Source of the DNA: Peptococcaceae bacterium
GTDB lineage: Bacteria > Bacillota > Desulfitobacteriia > Desulfitobacteriales > Syntrophobotulaceae
Assembly (NCBI GenBank): GCA_012520405.1
Contig: JAAYOJ010000032.1
Span: 1 to 44,541, forward strand
Direction: 5' to 3'
Length of the DNA: 44,541 bases
Each line of letters begins with the position of its first letter. Within the stretch, counting starts at the first letter, position 1. Shown here in pieces: positions 31,963-40,207 of the stretch. The notes under the pieces were generated by a model. It had not been told where the DNA came from. It saw only the letters and a list, made by a program, of their open reading frames with translations, and ran no database searches. A program made the translations under genes and the position numbers.

Positions 31963-32700
31963 ATGAAATATTTAACCATAGATACCACTACAAAGGTTAC
32001 CGCCCTGTCTTTAGCCCAAGATGGCAATTTGGTGGGCGAAGGATTCCTTCATACCGGCAAGACCCACTCCGAGAGGTTGATTCCGATGTTGGATCAACTT
32101 CTTAATGCAGCTGCCTGGCAGCTTGAGGAACTTGATTTTATCGGGGTAGTAAGAGGGCCGGGATCTTTTACCGGAATTCGCATTGGAATTGCCACTGCTC
32201 AGGGCTTGGCCCAGGTTCTGAACATCCCCTTGATCGGAATGACCTCCCTGGATGCCTTAGCCTGGGCCGGTTGGGGGAGACCGGAAAATACAGCGGTTAT
32301 TCTTGACGCCCGCAAGGGAGAATGGTATTATGCCTGCTACCGCTATGAGCAGACCATGGTATGTATAGACGGTCCTATGGCTATTAGGCCTGAGGAGCTG
32401 ACATCTAAGCTTAAGGGCAATAAAGAACAAGTATTTTTTGTCGGGGATGCTGTCAAAGGTGCCAAACAATACCTTAAAGAAAATCTTGGGCTCCAAGCAG
32501 TTATTCCCCCAGAGTATCATTACCTGCCGCGGGGAGCTTATGCAGCTTGCGAAGCTTGGAAACAGTGGCTTAAAGCCAAAGATAATCCTGACATAGCAGC
32601 CGGTACTGTCTTGCCTTTTTATATAAGGCTATCCGAAGCAGAAGTAAATTATAGAAAAAAACTTAGCAAAATGAAGCACGATAAGGAGAAAGAAAAATAA
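31963..32700 (+). CDS. tsaB: tRNA t6A synthesis protein TsaB
   Basis: A 245 aa ASKHA-fold protein, a TsaD paralogue without catalysis, that scaffolds the TsaB-TsaD-TsaE complex. Landmarks: KYLTIDTTT at the start, GVVRGPGSFTGIRIG near residue 65, and AVILDARKGEWYYA near residue 112. The ATG at 31963 gives the usual family start; a GTG at 31954 is possible and would add three residues, and the nearby GAGG is unusually close to the ATG. Confidence 0.92.
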   Translation: MKYLTIDTTTKVTALSLAQDGNLVGEGFLHTGKTHSERLIPMLDQLLNAAAWQLEELDFIGVVRGPGSFTGIRIGIATAQGLAQVLNIPLIGMTSLDALAWAGWGRPENTAVILDARKGEWYYACYRYEQTMVCIDGPMAIRPEELTSKLKGNKEQVFFVGDAVKGAKQYLKENLGLQAVIPPEYHYLPRGAYAACEAWKQWLKAKDNPDIAAGTVLPFYIRLSEAEVNYRKKLSKMKHDKEKEK

Positions 32701-32769
32701 TCCGGAGGGGAAACAGGACTGCTGTTGATATCATATATCATATTAGAAAAATGAGAATTAGGTGGTAGG

Positions 32770-33261
32770 ATGAAAAATAATGTTGAAGATCAACAGCGAG
32801 AAAAAGGGAGTGAAGATACTGCGGTAGCTATCAGACTTATGACCGTTGAAGATATTCCGGCCATAACTGCTATCGAGGAAGCTTCATTTCCCAACCCTTG
32901 GAAAGCAGAGTCTTTTCTTTCGGAACTAAAGGATAATAGAATTGCTCGGTATTATTGTTTAGTGATAAATGATAAAGTTGTCGGCTATATGGGTGTTTGG
33001 CTTGTGGCAGGTGAAGCCCATATAACCAATGTGGCTATTTGGCCGGGCTTTCGAAGTAAGGGCTGGGGCGAATTTCTGATGCGACATGTTATGCAGGACC
33101 TGAAAAAGCACGGTCTGGTGAGCATAACTTTGGAAGTTAGAGTTTCCAATATCCATGCCCAAAAATTATATACCAAACTAGGTTTTAAAGCCGCAGGAGT
33201 ACGCAGAAAATATTATTCAGATAACAAGGAAGATGCCTATATAATGTGGGCAAAGCTGTAA
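32770..33261 (+). CDS. rimI: Ribosomal protein S18-alanine N-acetyltransferase RimI
   Basis: A GNAT acetyltransferase of 163 aa. Acetyl-CoA-binding pattern: HITNVAIWPGFRSKGWGEFL near residue 80 and LEVRVSNIHAQKLYTKLGF near residue 120. The first 18 residues are an extra charged extension. Genes of this type sit between tsaB and tsaD in many Firmicutes. The ATG has GGTGGTAGG just upstream. Its target protein cannot be proven by sequence. Confidence 0.88.
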   Translation: MKNNVEDQQREKGSEDTAVAIRLMTVEDIPAITAIEEASFPNPWKAESFLSELKDNRIARYYCLVINDKVVGYMGVWLVAGEAHITNVAIWPGFRSKGWGEFLMRHVMQDLKKHGLVSITLEVRVSNIHAQKLYTKLGFKAAGVRRKYYSDNKEDAYIMWAKL

Positions 33262-33304
33262 GATATAAGCAGTCAGTTTTGCATAACTCATAGGGGGAAT
33301 TGAT

Positions 33305-34327
33305 TTGGCCGGGACCAAAGATATTGTAATATTGGGGATAGAGACCAGCTGCGATGAGACATCCGCTGCGGTTCTCGTTAACGGCAAAGAACTAAAGAGT
33401 CATATAATTTCGTCTCAGATTGAAACTCACCGCAAGTACGGGGGAGTGGTTCCGGAAATTGCATCCAGGGAACACTGTCTGCATATCAAAAATGTAGTGG
33501 AGCAGGCCCTAACCCAAGCTGAAGTGGATTTTAATGATTTATCGGCTATTGCTGTTACCTACGGTCCGGGACTGGTCGGATCCCTTTTAGTTGGAGTGGC
33601 AGCTGCTAAAGCTATGGCTTATGCCGCCGGGATTCCATTGCTAGGCATAAACCACCTGGAAGGGCATGTTTATGCTAATTTTTTGGAACATCCCGATTTG
33701 GAGTTTCCAATATTATGTTTACTGGCCTCAGGCGGGCATACTAACCTGATACTATTCAAGGGACATTTTGATTATGAGGTCTTAGGAAAAACACGGGATG
33801 ATGCCGCAGGAGAAGCTTTTGACAAGATAGCCCGGGCTTTGGGTCTAGGATACCCGGGAGGACCATATATCCAAAAAGCAGCCGCAAGGGGAAATCCTAA
33901 GGCTTTTAATTTGCCACGGGCTATGTTGGAAGCGGAGAGCTTGGATTTTAGTTTTAGCGGTTTGAAATCTGCTGTTTTGAACACCTTAAATACTGCCCGG
34001 ATGAAAGGTGAACATGTGGATATAAATGATCTTGCCGCCTCCTTTCAAGAGGCGGTTGTAGAAGTACTGGTTGCCAAAACCAAGAGAGCTTTGGCGAAAC
34101 TGCCACAAGTAAAAACCTTGGCTCTGGCGGGTGGCGTGGCTGCTAATACCCTGTTGAGAGAAGCCTTAGCTAAGGAACTAGAGGGTGGAGATATCCGCTT
34201 TGTATACCCTTCTCTCAAGCTATGCACTGATAACGGAGCGATGATTGCCATGGCTGGCTATTACCATTTTATAAAGGGTAATTATGCATCTTGGAAATTA
34301 AATGCGGTGCCGGGTCTAAACCTTTAA
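33305..34327 (+). CDS. tsaD: tRNA N6-adenosine threonylcarbamoyltransferase TsaD
   Basis: The catalytic enzyme of t6A synthesis, 340 aa. Markers: LGIETSCDETSAAVL at the start, the metal-binding His pair in GINHLEGHVYA (H-x3-H near residue 120), LLASGGHTNL, AFDKIARALGLGYPGGP, and LALAGGVAANTLLR. Full length. The TTG start has GGGGG about 8 bases upstream. It completes the t6A cluster on this strand. Confidence 0.96.
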   Translation: MAGTKDIVILGIETSCDETSAAVLVNGKELKSHIISSQIETHRKYGGVVPEIASREHCLHIKNVVEQALTQAEVDFNDLSAIAVTYGPGLVGSLLVGVAAAKAMAYAAGIPLLGINHLEGHVYANFLEHPDLEFPILCLLASGGHTNLILFKGHFDYEVLGKTRDDAAGEAFDKIARALGLGYPGGPYIQKAAARGNPKAFNLPRAMLEAESLDFSFSGLKSAVLNTLNTARMKGEHVDINDLAASFQEAVVEVLVAKTKRALAKLPQVKTLALAGGVAANTLLREALAKELEGGDIRFVYPSLKLCTDNGAMIAMAGYYHFIKGNYASWKLNAVPGLNL

Positions 34328-34337
34328 ATTACCGGTT

Positions 34338-34380
34338 AATTGCAAGTGAATTGTAAGTAATTTGTAAGTAATTTGCAGGC
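34338..34380 (+). repeat. Imperfect tandem repeat, four 10-11 bp units
   Basis: AATTGCAAGTG, AATTGTAAGT, AATTTGTAAGT and AATTTGCAGGC follow one another directly after the tsaD stop. Confidence 0.65.
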
Positions 34381-34405
34381 AAAAGGTATCCGATTATAAA
34401 GAAAG

Positions 34406-34481
34406 TTATCCACAGCAAATGTGCATGATGTGGATAAAGCTGCTAAAATCAAGGATTTATCGTTACTATCTTTGGGGATAA
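34406..34481. promoter_or_regulatory. Cluster of DnaA boxes
   Basis: A perfect DnaA box TTATCCACA at 34406-34414 faces a perfect inverted copy TGTGGATAA at 34429-34437, and a third box with one mismatch (TGGGGATAA) is at 34473-34481. The first two can also form a hairpin with a 14-base loop. The site lies between tsaD and the cyclo-ligase gene. No dnaA or dnaN is nearby, so it is not the usual oriC; it could be a DnaA-titrating, reactivating or regulatory site. Confidence 0.65.
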
Positions 34482-34556
34482 ATTTTTCGGGGCATTGTTA
34501 ATAAAAATTTCGACTTCAGAAACCCCCCAATAATGAAAAAAGGAGCGAGTAAAAGG

Positions 34557-35123
34557 TTGAAAAAAGAATCTTTCCGCCAAGAGGCCCTTAGGCGCCGCAA
34601 GGCTCTTAGTCCTTTGGAACGAAGGCAAAAAAGTGCCCTGATATTTAAGGAATTGCAATCTTTAAGAGTTTTTGAGCCTTGCCAAACCATTATGACTTAT
34701 TTGAATTTTAGGGATGAAGTGGAAACTACCCCCATCGCTGAAAAAATTCTTCAAGATGGGAAAGACTTGATTATTCCCTTTTGCCAACGGCGAGAAATTG
34801 TACCTTGTGCTATTACCGACCTGGTCAAGGATGTTCAGGTGAGCAATTTTGGGATTCGTGAACCGCTGCCGGATAGGCTGAAACCTGTTTCACCCGAAGA
34901 AATCGACCTGGTTTTAGTTCCTGGACTTGCTTTTGATTATCATGGCCATAGGATAGGTTTTGGAGCCGGATACTATGACCGGTTTCTGCCCAGATTACGG
35001 CAGGATGCCGTAATAATAGGAATAGCCTTTGCTTGTCAATTGTTTGATAATTTGCCCAGGGAAGACTATGATTATAAGTTGCCCCTGCTTGTCACCGAAA
35101 ATGGCCTAATCAATGCAAGATAA
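34557..35123 (+). CDS. 5-formyltetrahydrofolate cyclo-ligase
   Basis: A 188 aa ATP-dependent enzyme that converts 5-formyl-THF to 5,10-methenyl-THF. The signature segment DLVLVPGLAFDYHGHRIGFG and GAGYYDRFLPRL near residue 140 is clear, and the N-terminal KKESFRQEALRRRKALS fits the family. The TTG at 34557 is chosen because AAAGGAG lies about 11 bases before it; an in-frame ATG at 34533 would add eight residues but has no ribosome binding site. A strong terminator follows. Confidence 0.9.
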   Translation: MKKESFRQEALRRRKALSPLERRQKSALIFKELQSLRVFEPCQTIMTYLNFRDEVETTPIAEKILQDGKDLIIPFCQRREIVPCAITDLVKDVQVSNFGIREPLPDRLKPVSPEEIDLVLVPGLAFDYHGHRIGFGAGYYDRFLPRLRQDAVIIGIAFACQLFDNLPREDYDYKLPLLVTENGLINAR

Positions 35124-35168
35124 CCATATAGAATGTATAAGCAATAGAATAATGTATAAGCATATAGC

Positions 35169-35205
35169 GGGCCGTCTCAAAAGTAAACTTTGAGACGGCC
35201 CTTTT
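35169..35205 (+). terminator. Strong terminator after the cyclo-ligase gene
   Basis: A perfect 13-bp stem, GGGCCGTCTCAAA with TTTGAGACGGCCC, around a 7-base loop, followed by TTTT. Confidence 0.93.
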
Positions 35206-35258
35206 AGACATCCCGAGATGTTGTTACAGTCTTGGCCTCCGGAATCCCAATGGGTTTT

Positions 35259-35459
35259 TCATCTTCTGGAAAGAGGAGGAGGGATTCTTAAATTCACACA
35301 TACTCCCGAAGGCGAAGATAATTCAAGCAGACCAAGCACATTAATTAGTGATCTCGGAGCAATAAAAAAGCGAAATAGATTGAAACCGGGCAGAGGTCCG
35401 CAAGCTGATGGGACAACAGGACGGCAACAACAGCTATTGAATCGGCCAAATAATGCCAT
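35259..35459 (-). CDS. Possible small Cys-rich hydrophobic protein
   Basis: A 66 aa ORF on the minus strand that starts MALFGRFNSCCCRPVV and contains a hydrophobic stretch (FNLFRFFIAP, LINVLGLLEL) and a basic end. The main support is an excellent ribosome binding site, AGGAGG with 7-base spacing to the ATG. The protein has five Cys, with CCC near residue 10. I do not recognise the family. An overlapping plus-strand ORF (35218-35496) lacks a ribosome binding site and is a weaker choice. The 568-base gap 35124-35691 otherwise holds only the terminator at 35169 and the marR promoter at 35617. It could also be a decayed gene remnant. Confidence 0.4.
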   Translation of the reverse strand: MALFGRFNSCCCRPVVPSACGPLPGFNLFRFFIAPRSLINVLGLLELSSPSGVCVNLRIPPPLSRR

Positions 35460-35616
35460 ACTTGTTCCTCCTTACAACATAAAGATCATCCCCTAAGGGA
35501 ACCATAAGAAAGGACGGTTTGTGGTTGACTTAACTCCTGTTGCCCTTTAAACTGATTTTCGGGTTTGTCTGCTCTATAATATGCGGCTTGTCTGTAGTTT
35601 GTTCTTACCTCTATGA

Positions 35617-35645
35617 TTGACAAAGCTGGATTTTTAGAATATATT
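35617..35645 (+). promoter_or_regulatory. Sigma-A promoter of marR-degV
   Basis: TTGACA at 35617-35622, a 17-base spacer, and TATATT at 35640-35645. The predicted start near 35652 favours the downstream ATG at 35692 as the marR start. Confidence 0.75.
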
Positions 35646-35691
35646 TAAAGATATTATTTTGAGAATCAAACTATTGGATAGTGGTGTTGCA

Positions 35692-36171
35692 ATGAATAAT
35701 CTCTATGGGACTTTAAATGAACTATTAGTAAAATTGTTTAACGATATTCTGCAAATTGAGGAACAGGCCCTTAAGTGCGATGAATTTCAGGACCTATCTA
35801 TTAGCGAGATCCATGTTCTGGAAGCGATTGGCTTGGAAGGATCCCGCAATATGTCATCCGTAGCCCGAGACCTTAATATTACAATCGGAACTTTGACTAT
35901 AGCTATTAATAATCTTTTGCGCAAGGGTTATGTCATGCGTCAGAGAAGCGAGGAAGATCGCCGTATAGTATTGATTTCTTTAACAGACAAGGGCCAAGAG
36001 GCCTTTCAGCACCACGCTGATTTTCATGACGAGATGATAAACACAACAATTTCCAGACTCTCCGAGGAAGAAAAGAAAGTATTGGTCTCTGCCCTGGAAA
36101 ATATCAGTAATTATTTTAAAGACAAATACAATTTAAAGAGAAGCAAAGCAAAAACTGAAAAGACTAATTAA
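35692..36171 (+). CDS. MarR-family transcriptional regulator
   Basis: A winged-helix regulator of 159 aa: dimer helix at the N terminus, helix-turn-helix around residues 45-75 (MSSVARDLNITIGTLTIAIN), and a wing RKGYVMRQRSEEDRRIVLI, which is the classic MarR wing. The ATG at 35692 is chosen because the start of transcription predicted from the promoter lies just before an alternative TTG at 35659. It is separated from the DegV gene by 24 bases. DegV proteins bind fatty acids, and some MarR proteins (FabT) control fatty acid synthesis, so a lipid link is possible but not shown. Confidence 0.88.
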   Translation: MNNLYGTLNELLVKLFNDILQIEEQALKCDEFQDLSISEIHVLEAIGLEGSRNMSSVARDLNITIGTLTIAINNLLRKGYVMRQRSEEDRRIVLISLTDKGQEAFQHHADFHDEMINTTISRLSEEEKKVLVSALENISNYFKDKYNLKRSKAKTEKTN

Positions 36172-36195
36172 TTATTGTCTAATATGGAGGATGAA

Positions 36196-37041
36196 ATGCC
36201 CTTAAAAGTTATAACAGACAGTACTTGCGATCTACCGGCTCAATTAGTTAAGGATTTGGGAATTACAGTGATTCCTTTAAAAGTGCTTTTTGGCGAAGAA
36301 GTATATACCGAAGGTGTAGATATCACTAACCAAGAGTTCTATTCTAAAATGGAAGAGCACAAAGAACTTCCCAAAACGGCGCAAGCTAATCCGAGTGAAT
36401 TCGTTGATGAATTCAACAAACACCTGCGTAACGGAGATGAAGTTTTGGGGATTTTTATTTCCTCAAAGCTAAGCGGCACTTATAGTTCAGCAGTCATAGC
36501 CAAGGACATGTTAAATGATAACAGAATAAATTTAATCGATTCCGAATTTGCGACTTTTGGCTTGGGACTTTTAGTTGCTGAGGCAGCTGAGATGGCCCGG
36601 GACGGAAAAAGTGCCCCGGAAATAGTGGAGCGAATTGAAAAGGTCAAAAGAGAGATGCATTTTTATGGGGCGATCAATACTTTGGAAAACCTGAAAAAAG
36701 GCGGAAGACTTACAACCACCAGTGCTATAGCCGGTACTTTTCTAGGAATCAAGCCTATTATTACCATAAAAAACGGTTCTGTAGAATTACTCTCTAAGGC
36801 CAGGGGCTTAAAAAAAGCCTTTACCTGGATGTTGGAAGACGCCATAAAAAATGGTGCGGATTTGAATTCCAAGACTGTTTATTTGGCCCATGCCGAGAAT
36901 CCAGAAGGTCTGGAGGACTTAAAACAGATGATATTAGCCCGTTTTAAGCCGCAGAGAATAATTGAATGTGAAATCGGTTCTGTGGTCGGCACCCATACCG
37001 GAGTTGGCTGTGTTGGCTTCTGCTGTCTCAAGGACGATTGA
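36196..37041 (+). CDS. DegV-family fatty-acid-binding protein
   Basis: A 281 aa protein of the DegV/FakB family, which holds a fatty acid for phosphorylation by FakA-type kinases. Markers: VITDSTCDLPAQL at the start, PKTAQANPSEF near residue 60, and the later GSVVGTHTGVGCVGF near the end. The ATG at 36196 follows GGAGG with 6-base spacing; an in-frame TTG at 36175 is less likely. No fakA is nearby. It is probably co-transcribed with marR. Confidence 0.9.
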   Translation: MPLKVITDSTCDLPAQLVKDLGITVIPLKVLFGEEVYTEGVDITNQEFYSKMEEHKELPKTAQANPSEFVDEFNKHLRNGDEVLGIFISSKLSGTYSSAVIAKDMLNDNRINLIDSEFATFGLGLLVAEAAEMARDGKSAPEIVERIEKVKREMHFYGAINTLENLKKGGRLTTTSAIAGTFLGIKPIITIKNGSVELLSKARGLKKAFTWMLEDAIKNGADLNSKTVYLAHAENPEGLEDLKQMILARFKPQRIIECEIGSVVGTHTGVGCVGFCCLKDD

Positions 37042-37064
37042 GGACTAAGAATTAATCTGAATAG

Positions 37065-37138
37065 AAAACCCACTTCTAAATAATTTGGTGTAAGTTTTAT
37101 TTTGGAAACAAAACAAATTTATTAAAGAAGTGGGTTTT
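37065..37138 (+). terminator. Terminator after degV
   Basis: AAAACCCACTTCT (37065-37077) pairs with AGAAGTGGGTTTT (37126-37138) across a long AT-rich loop, and a T-run closes the stem. The long loop makes it less certain. Confidence 0.6.
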
Positions 37139-37141
37139 TGC

Positions 37142-37170
37142 TTGACACATATATCGCTATATCGTAATAT
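37142..37170 (+). promoter_or_regulatory. Sigma-A promoter of the arsR/sulfur operon
   Basis: TTGACA at 37142-37147, a 17-base spacer, TAATAT at 37165-37170. Confidence 0.75.
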
Positions 37171-37178
37171 TATGATAT
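37159..37178. promoter_or_regulatory. Candidate ArsR operator
   Basis: ATATCGTAATATTATGATAT is a 20-bp palindrome broken only at one symmetric pair. It covers the -10 box, so binding of the ArsR-type protein made from the next gene would block the promoter. Confidence 0.65.
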
Positions 37179-37256
37179 AACAATATAAGGGTATATCTTC
37201 GATGTATCTCTGGCAGGATAAAATTTGATAATAATGTTTAACGAAGGTGAAGATTT

Positions 37257-37559
37257 ATGCAAACTTTTTATACCAATCCGCAGCTATTTGAATCCAAAGC
37301 CAAACTTTTAAAAGCCCTCTCTCACCCTGCCAGGCTTTGTATAGTAAGAGGCCTGCTGGAACGGGGTGCAACCAACGTTATGAATATGCAGCATTGTTTG
37401 CAACTACCCCAGTCCACAATTTCTCAGCATTTATCCGTTTTGAAGGCGGCAGGCATTATTAAAGGAAGGCGTGAAGGGCTTGAGGTTTATTATTCTTTAG
37501 ATAACGGTGTGGTAAAAGGCTTAATAGAGGTGCTTTTTGCCGAAAACAAAGGGAATTAA
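37257..37559 (+). CDS. ArsR-family transcriptional repressor
   Basis: A 100 aa winged-helix repressor: LLKALSHPARLCIVRGLLE leads in, the recognition helix is LPQSTISQHLSVLKAAGII (about 49-68), and the wing is RREGLEVYYSLD. It has only two Cys (C28 and C47) and no metal-binding CxCxxC motif of the ArsR or CadC type. Next to a sulfur-transfer enzyme this suggests sensing of persulfide or another reactive sulfur species through a dithiol, but the Cys positions are not those I recall for SqrR/BigR, so this is inference. It probably represses its own operon through the palindrome at 37159. The fusion gene starts 23 bases after its stop. Confidence 0.88.
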   Translation: MQTFYTNPQLFESKAKLLKALSHPARLCIVRGLLERGATNVMNMQHCLQLPQSTISQHLSVLKAAGIIKGRREGLEVYYSLDNGVVKGLIEVLFAENKGN

Positions 37560-37582
37560 TAAGTAGGTTAGGGGGAGTTAAA

Positions 37583-40018
37583 ATGAGTAAAAAGATTATC
37601 ATTGTCGGGGGAGTAGCAGGTGGAGCAACCGCGGCCGCCAGATTAAGAAGACTGGATGAGCACTCAGAAATTGTAGTGATAGAAAGGGGGGCTCATATCT
37701 CCTTTGCCAACTGCGGGCTGCCCTACTATGTGGGAGGTGTAATCAAAGGGAAGGAAAAACTATTGGTCCAGACTGTACTGGGTATGGCTGACAGATTTAA
37801 TATCGATATCAGAATAAGAAGCGAAGTTACCGCTATTCACAAGGAGCATAAAACTATCGAGGTTAAGAATTTAGAGACCGGTGCAAGCTATCAAGAAAGC
37901 TACGATTATCTTATCCTCTCCCCGGGAGCTGCGCCGATTATACCTCCGATCGAAGGGCTTGCCGGTAACCCCAAAGTGTTTACGCTCAGGACCATCCCTC
38001 ATGCGGAAGCTATAGTTAATTTTATCCAAGAGAATAAACCTCAAACCGCTGTCGTAGTAGGCGGGGGTTTTATTGGTCTGGAAATGGCAGAAAACCTCAA
38101 AGAAAGAAACTTAAATGTTGTGCTGGTGGAAGCTTTAAATCAAGTCCAGCCCTCCCTTGATTATGAAATGGCCTGTATTGTTCATGCTCATTTGCGGGAA
38201 AAGGGCCTGGAGCTTATTCTTGAAGATAGAGTAACCAAACTCGATGGTTCCAAGGTAATCCTGCAGAGCGGCCGGACAATTCAAGCTGATATGGTGGTTA
38301 TGGCTATCGGAGTCCGCCCGGAAAGTGATCTTGCTGAGCAGGCCGGCTTGGATCTTGGCTTGAAGGGTGCCATCAAGGTTAACGAATATCTTCAAACAAG
38401 CGATCCTAATATTTATGCTCTTGGCGACGCGATTGAGGTCAAGCATTATATTAACGGGCATCCTGCTCATATACCCTTGGCGTGGCCGGCCAACCGACAG
38501 GGAAGAATGGTTGCCGATAACATTTATGGCGCTAAGAAAACTTATAAGGGAACCTTAGGAACTTCAGTGGCCAAAATTTTTGATCTGACAGCGGCATCCA
38601 CGGGGCTTAATGAAAAGACGGTTAAGCAACAGGGGATTGATTATAAAGTTATTCATATTCATCCCAACTCCCATGCCGGCTATTATCCCGGAGCCATGCC
38701 CCTCGATATGAAAATGATTTTTCAGGAAGATGGCAGAATACTGGGAGCTCAAGTTGTCGGCTACAAGGGGGTGGAGAAAAGGGTTGATGTTCTGGCAACG
38801 GCTATTAAAGGAAAGCTGACTGTGTATGACTTACAGGATCTGGAATTGGCCTATGCACCTCCTTACTCCTCCGGTAAAGACCCGGTTAATATTCTTGGTT
38901 ATGCGGCCGCCAATATGCTGGACGGTATGGTGGATACAGTTCAGTACCATGAAATAGATGAGCTGCTGGCAGAGGGCAATATGCTGATTGACGTTAGTCA
39001 GCCTGAAGAATTGGACCTAGGAAAAATTGAAGGTTCTATTAATATACCTCTACCCGAATTGCGCAGCAGGCTTAACGAACTCCCTAAGGATCGGACTATT
39101 TACGTTACCTGCAGAATTGGCTTAAGAGGGTATATCGCCTGCCGAATTCTTACTCAGCACGGTTTTAAAGCGGTAAATTTGGACGGGGGATACAGGACTT
39201 ATGCCAGTGTATACGCTAACTCAGAGAGCGGGAGCTCCGAATTAAATCAGCCGGTTGATGATACTAAAATTACTGTCGACTGCCAAGTAGATGCTACCTG
39301 CCTGCAGTGTCCCGGCCCCATAAAGCTGGTATATGAAAACCTCCAGTTAATGGACGAGGGCCAGATTATGGAAGTGGCGGTTACCGATCCCGGTTTTGCC
39401 AAAGATATTAAAGCCTGGTGCGCCAAAACAGGCAACACTCTTCTTAAAACAGAAAAGGAAAATGATGCTCTAAAGGCCTATATTCGAAAGGGCAGAAAAC
39501 CGGAAACAGCTACAGATCAGCATAATGAAAATAGTTTGCCGGAGAAAGCTAAAGGTGCCACTCTGGTAGTCTTTGAACAAGATATGGATAAAGCCATAGC
39601 CTCATTTATTATCGCTACCGGGGCGGCCTCTATGGGAAAACCGGTCACCATGTTTTTTACCTTCTGGGGCTTAAATATACTGCGTCGAGATAATCCTCCG
39701 GCTGTTAAAAAAGATAGTTTAGAAAAAGCTTTTGCCTTTATGATGCCGCGCGGTCCAAGAAAGCTACCGCTTTCCAATATGAATATGGGCGGTCTGGGGG
39801 CCAAGATGATTAGAAAGGTTATGGCCAAAAAGAAAGTAGATAGCCTGGAGACGCTTCTCAAAAATGCTATGGCTATGGGAGTAAAGGTGGTAGCCTGTTC
39901 CATGTCTATGGATGTTATGGGTATTAGAAAAGAGGAGCTAATTGAAGGTGTGGAAATTGGCGGCGTGGCTTATTATTTAGGTGAAACAGAGGATTCTAAT
40001 CTAAACCTGTTTATTTAA
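37583..40018 (+). CDS. CoA-disulfide-reductase/rhodanese/TusA/DsrE fusion protein
   Basis: A single 811 aa polypeptide of four sulfur-handling modules. Residues 1-445: FAD/NAD(P)-dependent CoA-disulfide or persulfide reductase, with GGVAGGATAAAR for FAD and the redox Cys C44 in SFANCGLPYY. About 455-545: rhodanese with catalytic C510 in VTCRIGLRGY. About 560-635: TusA-like domain with C576 in CLQCPGP. About 650-811: DsrE-like domain with C772 (VACSMSMDVMG). These would pass sulfane sulfur as protein persulfides between Cys residues while the flavin domain reduces it or CoA-persulfide. Likely roles are reactive sulfur detoxification, elemental sulfur or polysulfide use, or sulfur delivery to cofactor synthesis. 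It is the second gene of the ArsR-controlled operon. Confidence 0.93.
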   Translation: MSKKIIIVGGVAGGATAAARLRRLDEHSEIVVIERGAHISFANCGLPYYVGGVIKGKEKLLVQTVLGMADRFNIDIRIRSEVTAIHKEHKTIEVKNLETGASYQESYDYLILSPGAAPIIPPIEGLAGNPKVFTLRTIPHAEAIVNFIQENKPQTAVVVGGGFIGLEMAENLKERNLNVVLVEALNQVQPSLDYEMACIVHAHLREKGLELILEDRVTKLDGSKVILQSGRTIQADMVVMAIGVRPESDLAEQAGLDLGLKGAIKVNEYLQTSDPNIYALGDAIEVKHYINGHPAHIPLAWPANRQGRMVADNIYGAKKTYKGTLGTSVAKIFDLTAASTGLNEKTVKQQGIDYKVIHIHPNSHAGYYPGAMPLDMKMIFQEDGRILGAQVVGYKGVEKRVDVLATAIKGKLTVYDLQDLELAYAPPYSSGKDPVNILGYAAANMLDGMVDTVQYHEIDELLAEGNMLIDVSQPEELDLGKIEGSINIPLPELRSRLNELPKDRTIYVTCRIGLRGYIACRILTQHGFKAVNLDGGYRTYASVYANSESGSSELNQPVDDTKITVDCQVDATCLQCPGPIKLVYENLQLMDEGQIMEVAVTDPGFAKDIKAWCAKTGNTLLKTEKENDALKAYIRKGRKPETATDQHNENSLPEKAKGATLVVFEQDMDKAIASFIIATGAASMGKPVTMFFTFWGLNILRRDNPPAVKKDSLEKAFAFMMPRGPRKLPLSNMNMGGLGAKMIRKVMAKKKVDSLETLLKNAMAMGVKVVACSMSMDVMGIRKEELIEGVEIGGVAYYLGETEDSNLNLFI

Positions 40019-40048
40019 CAATTGGTTCATATTTTCAGCCAAAACATC

Positions 40049-40082
40049 AAGCTGTTCCTTCTAAATTGAGGGAACAGCTTTT
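40049..40082 (+). terminator. Terminator after the fusion gene
   Basis: AAGCTGTTCC (40049-40058) pairs with GGAACAGCTT (40071-40080) around a 12-base loop, followed by a short T stretch. Confidence 0.75.
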
Positions 40083-40134
40083 AGACATAGCAGAATAAAT
40101 TGCCAGAGGTGGCCAAAATATGTTAAAGTATGAA

Positions 40135-40162
40135 GAGTTGAGAGTTAGGAGTTGGGAGTTAG
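40135..40162 (+). repeat. Heptamer tandem repeat, four units
   Basis: GAGTTGA, GAGTTAG, GAGTTGG and GAGTTAG run head to tail before mobA. Confidence 0.8.
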
Positions 40163-40207
40163 GCTTAAGGGTTAAAAGTCGAGTTTAGGGAAAAGGATGC
40201 GAGAAAA

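Noticed and set aside
34406-34481. Chromosomal origin of replication
   Set aside because: Only three boxes, no AT-rich unwinding element of note, and no dnaA, dnaN, rpmH or parAB nearby.
35218-35496. A 92-codon plus-strand ORF after the cyclo-ligase terminator
   Set aside because: No ribosome binding site and atypical composition; the opposite strand has a better supported small ORF.
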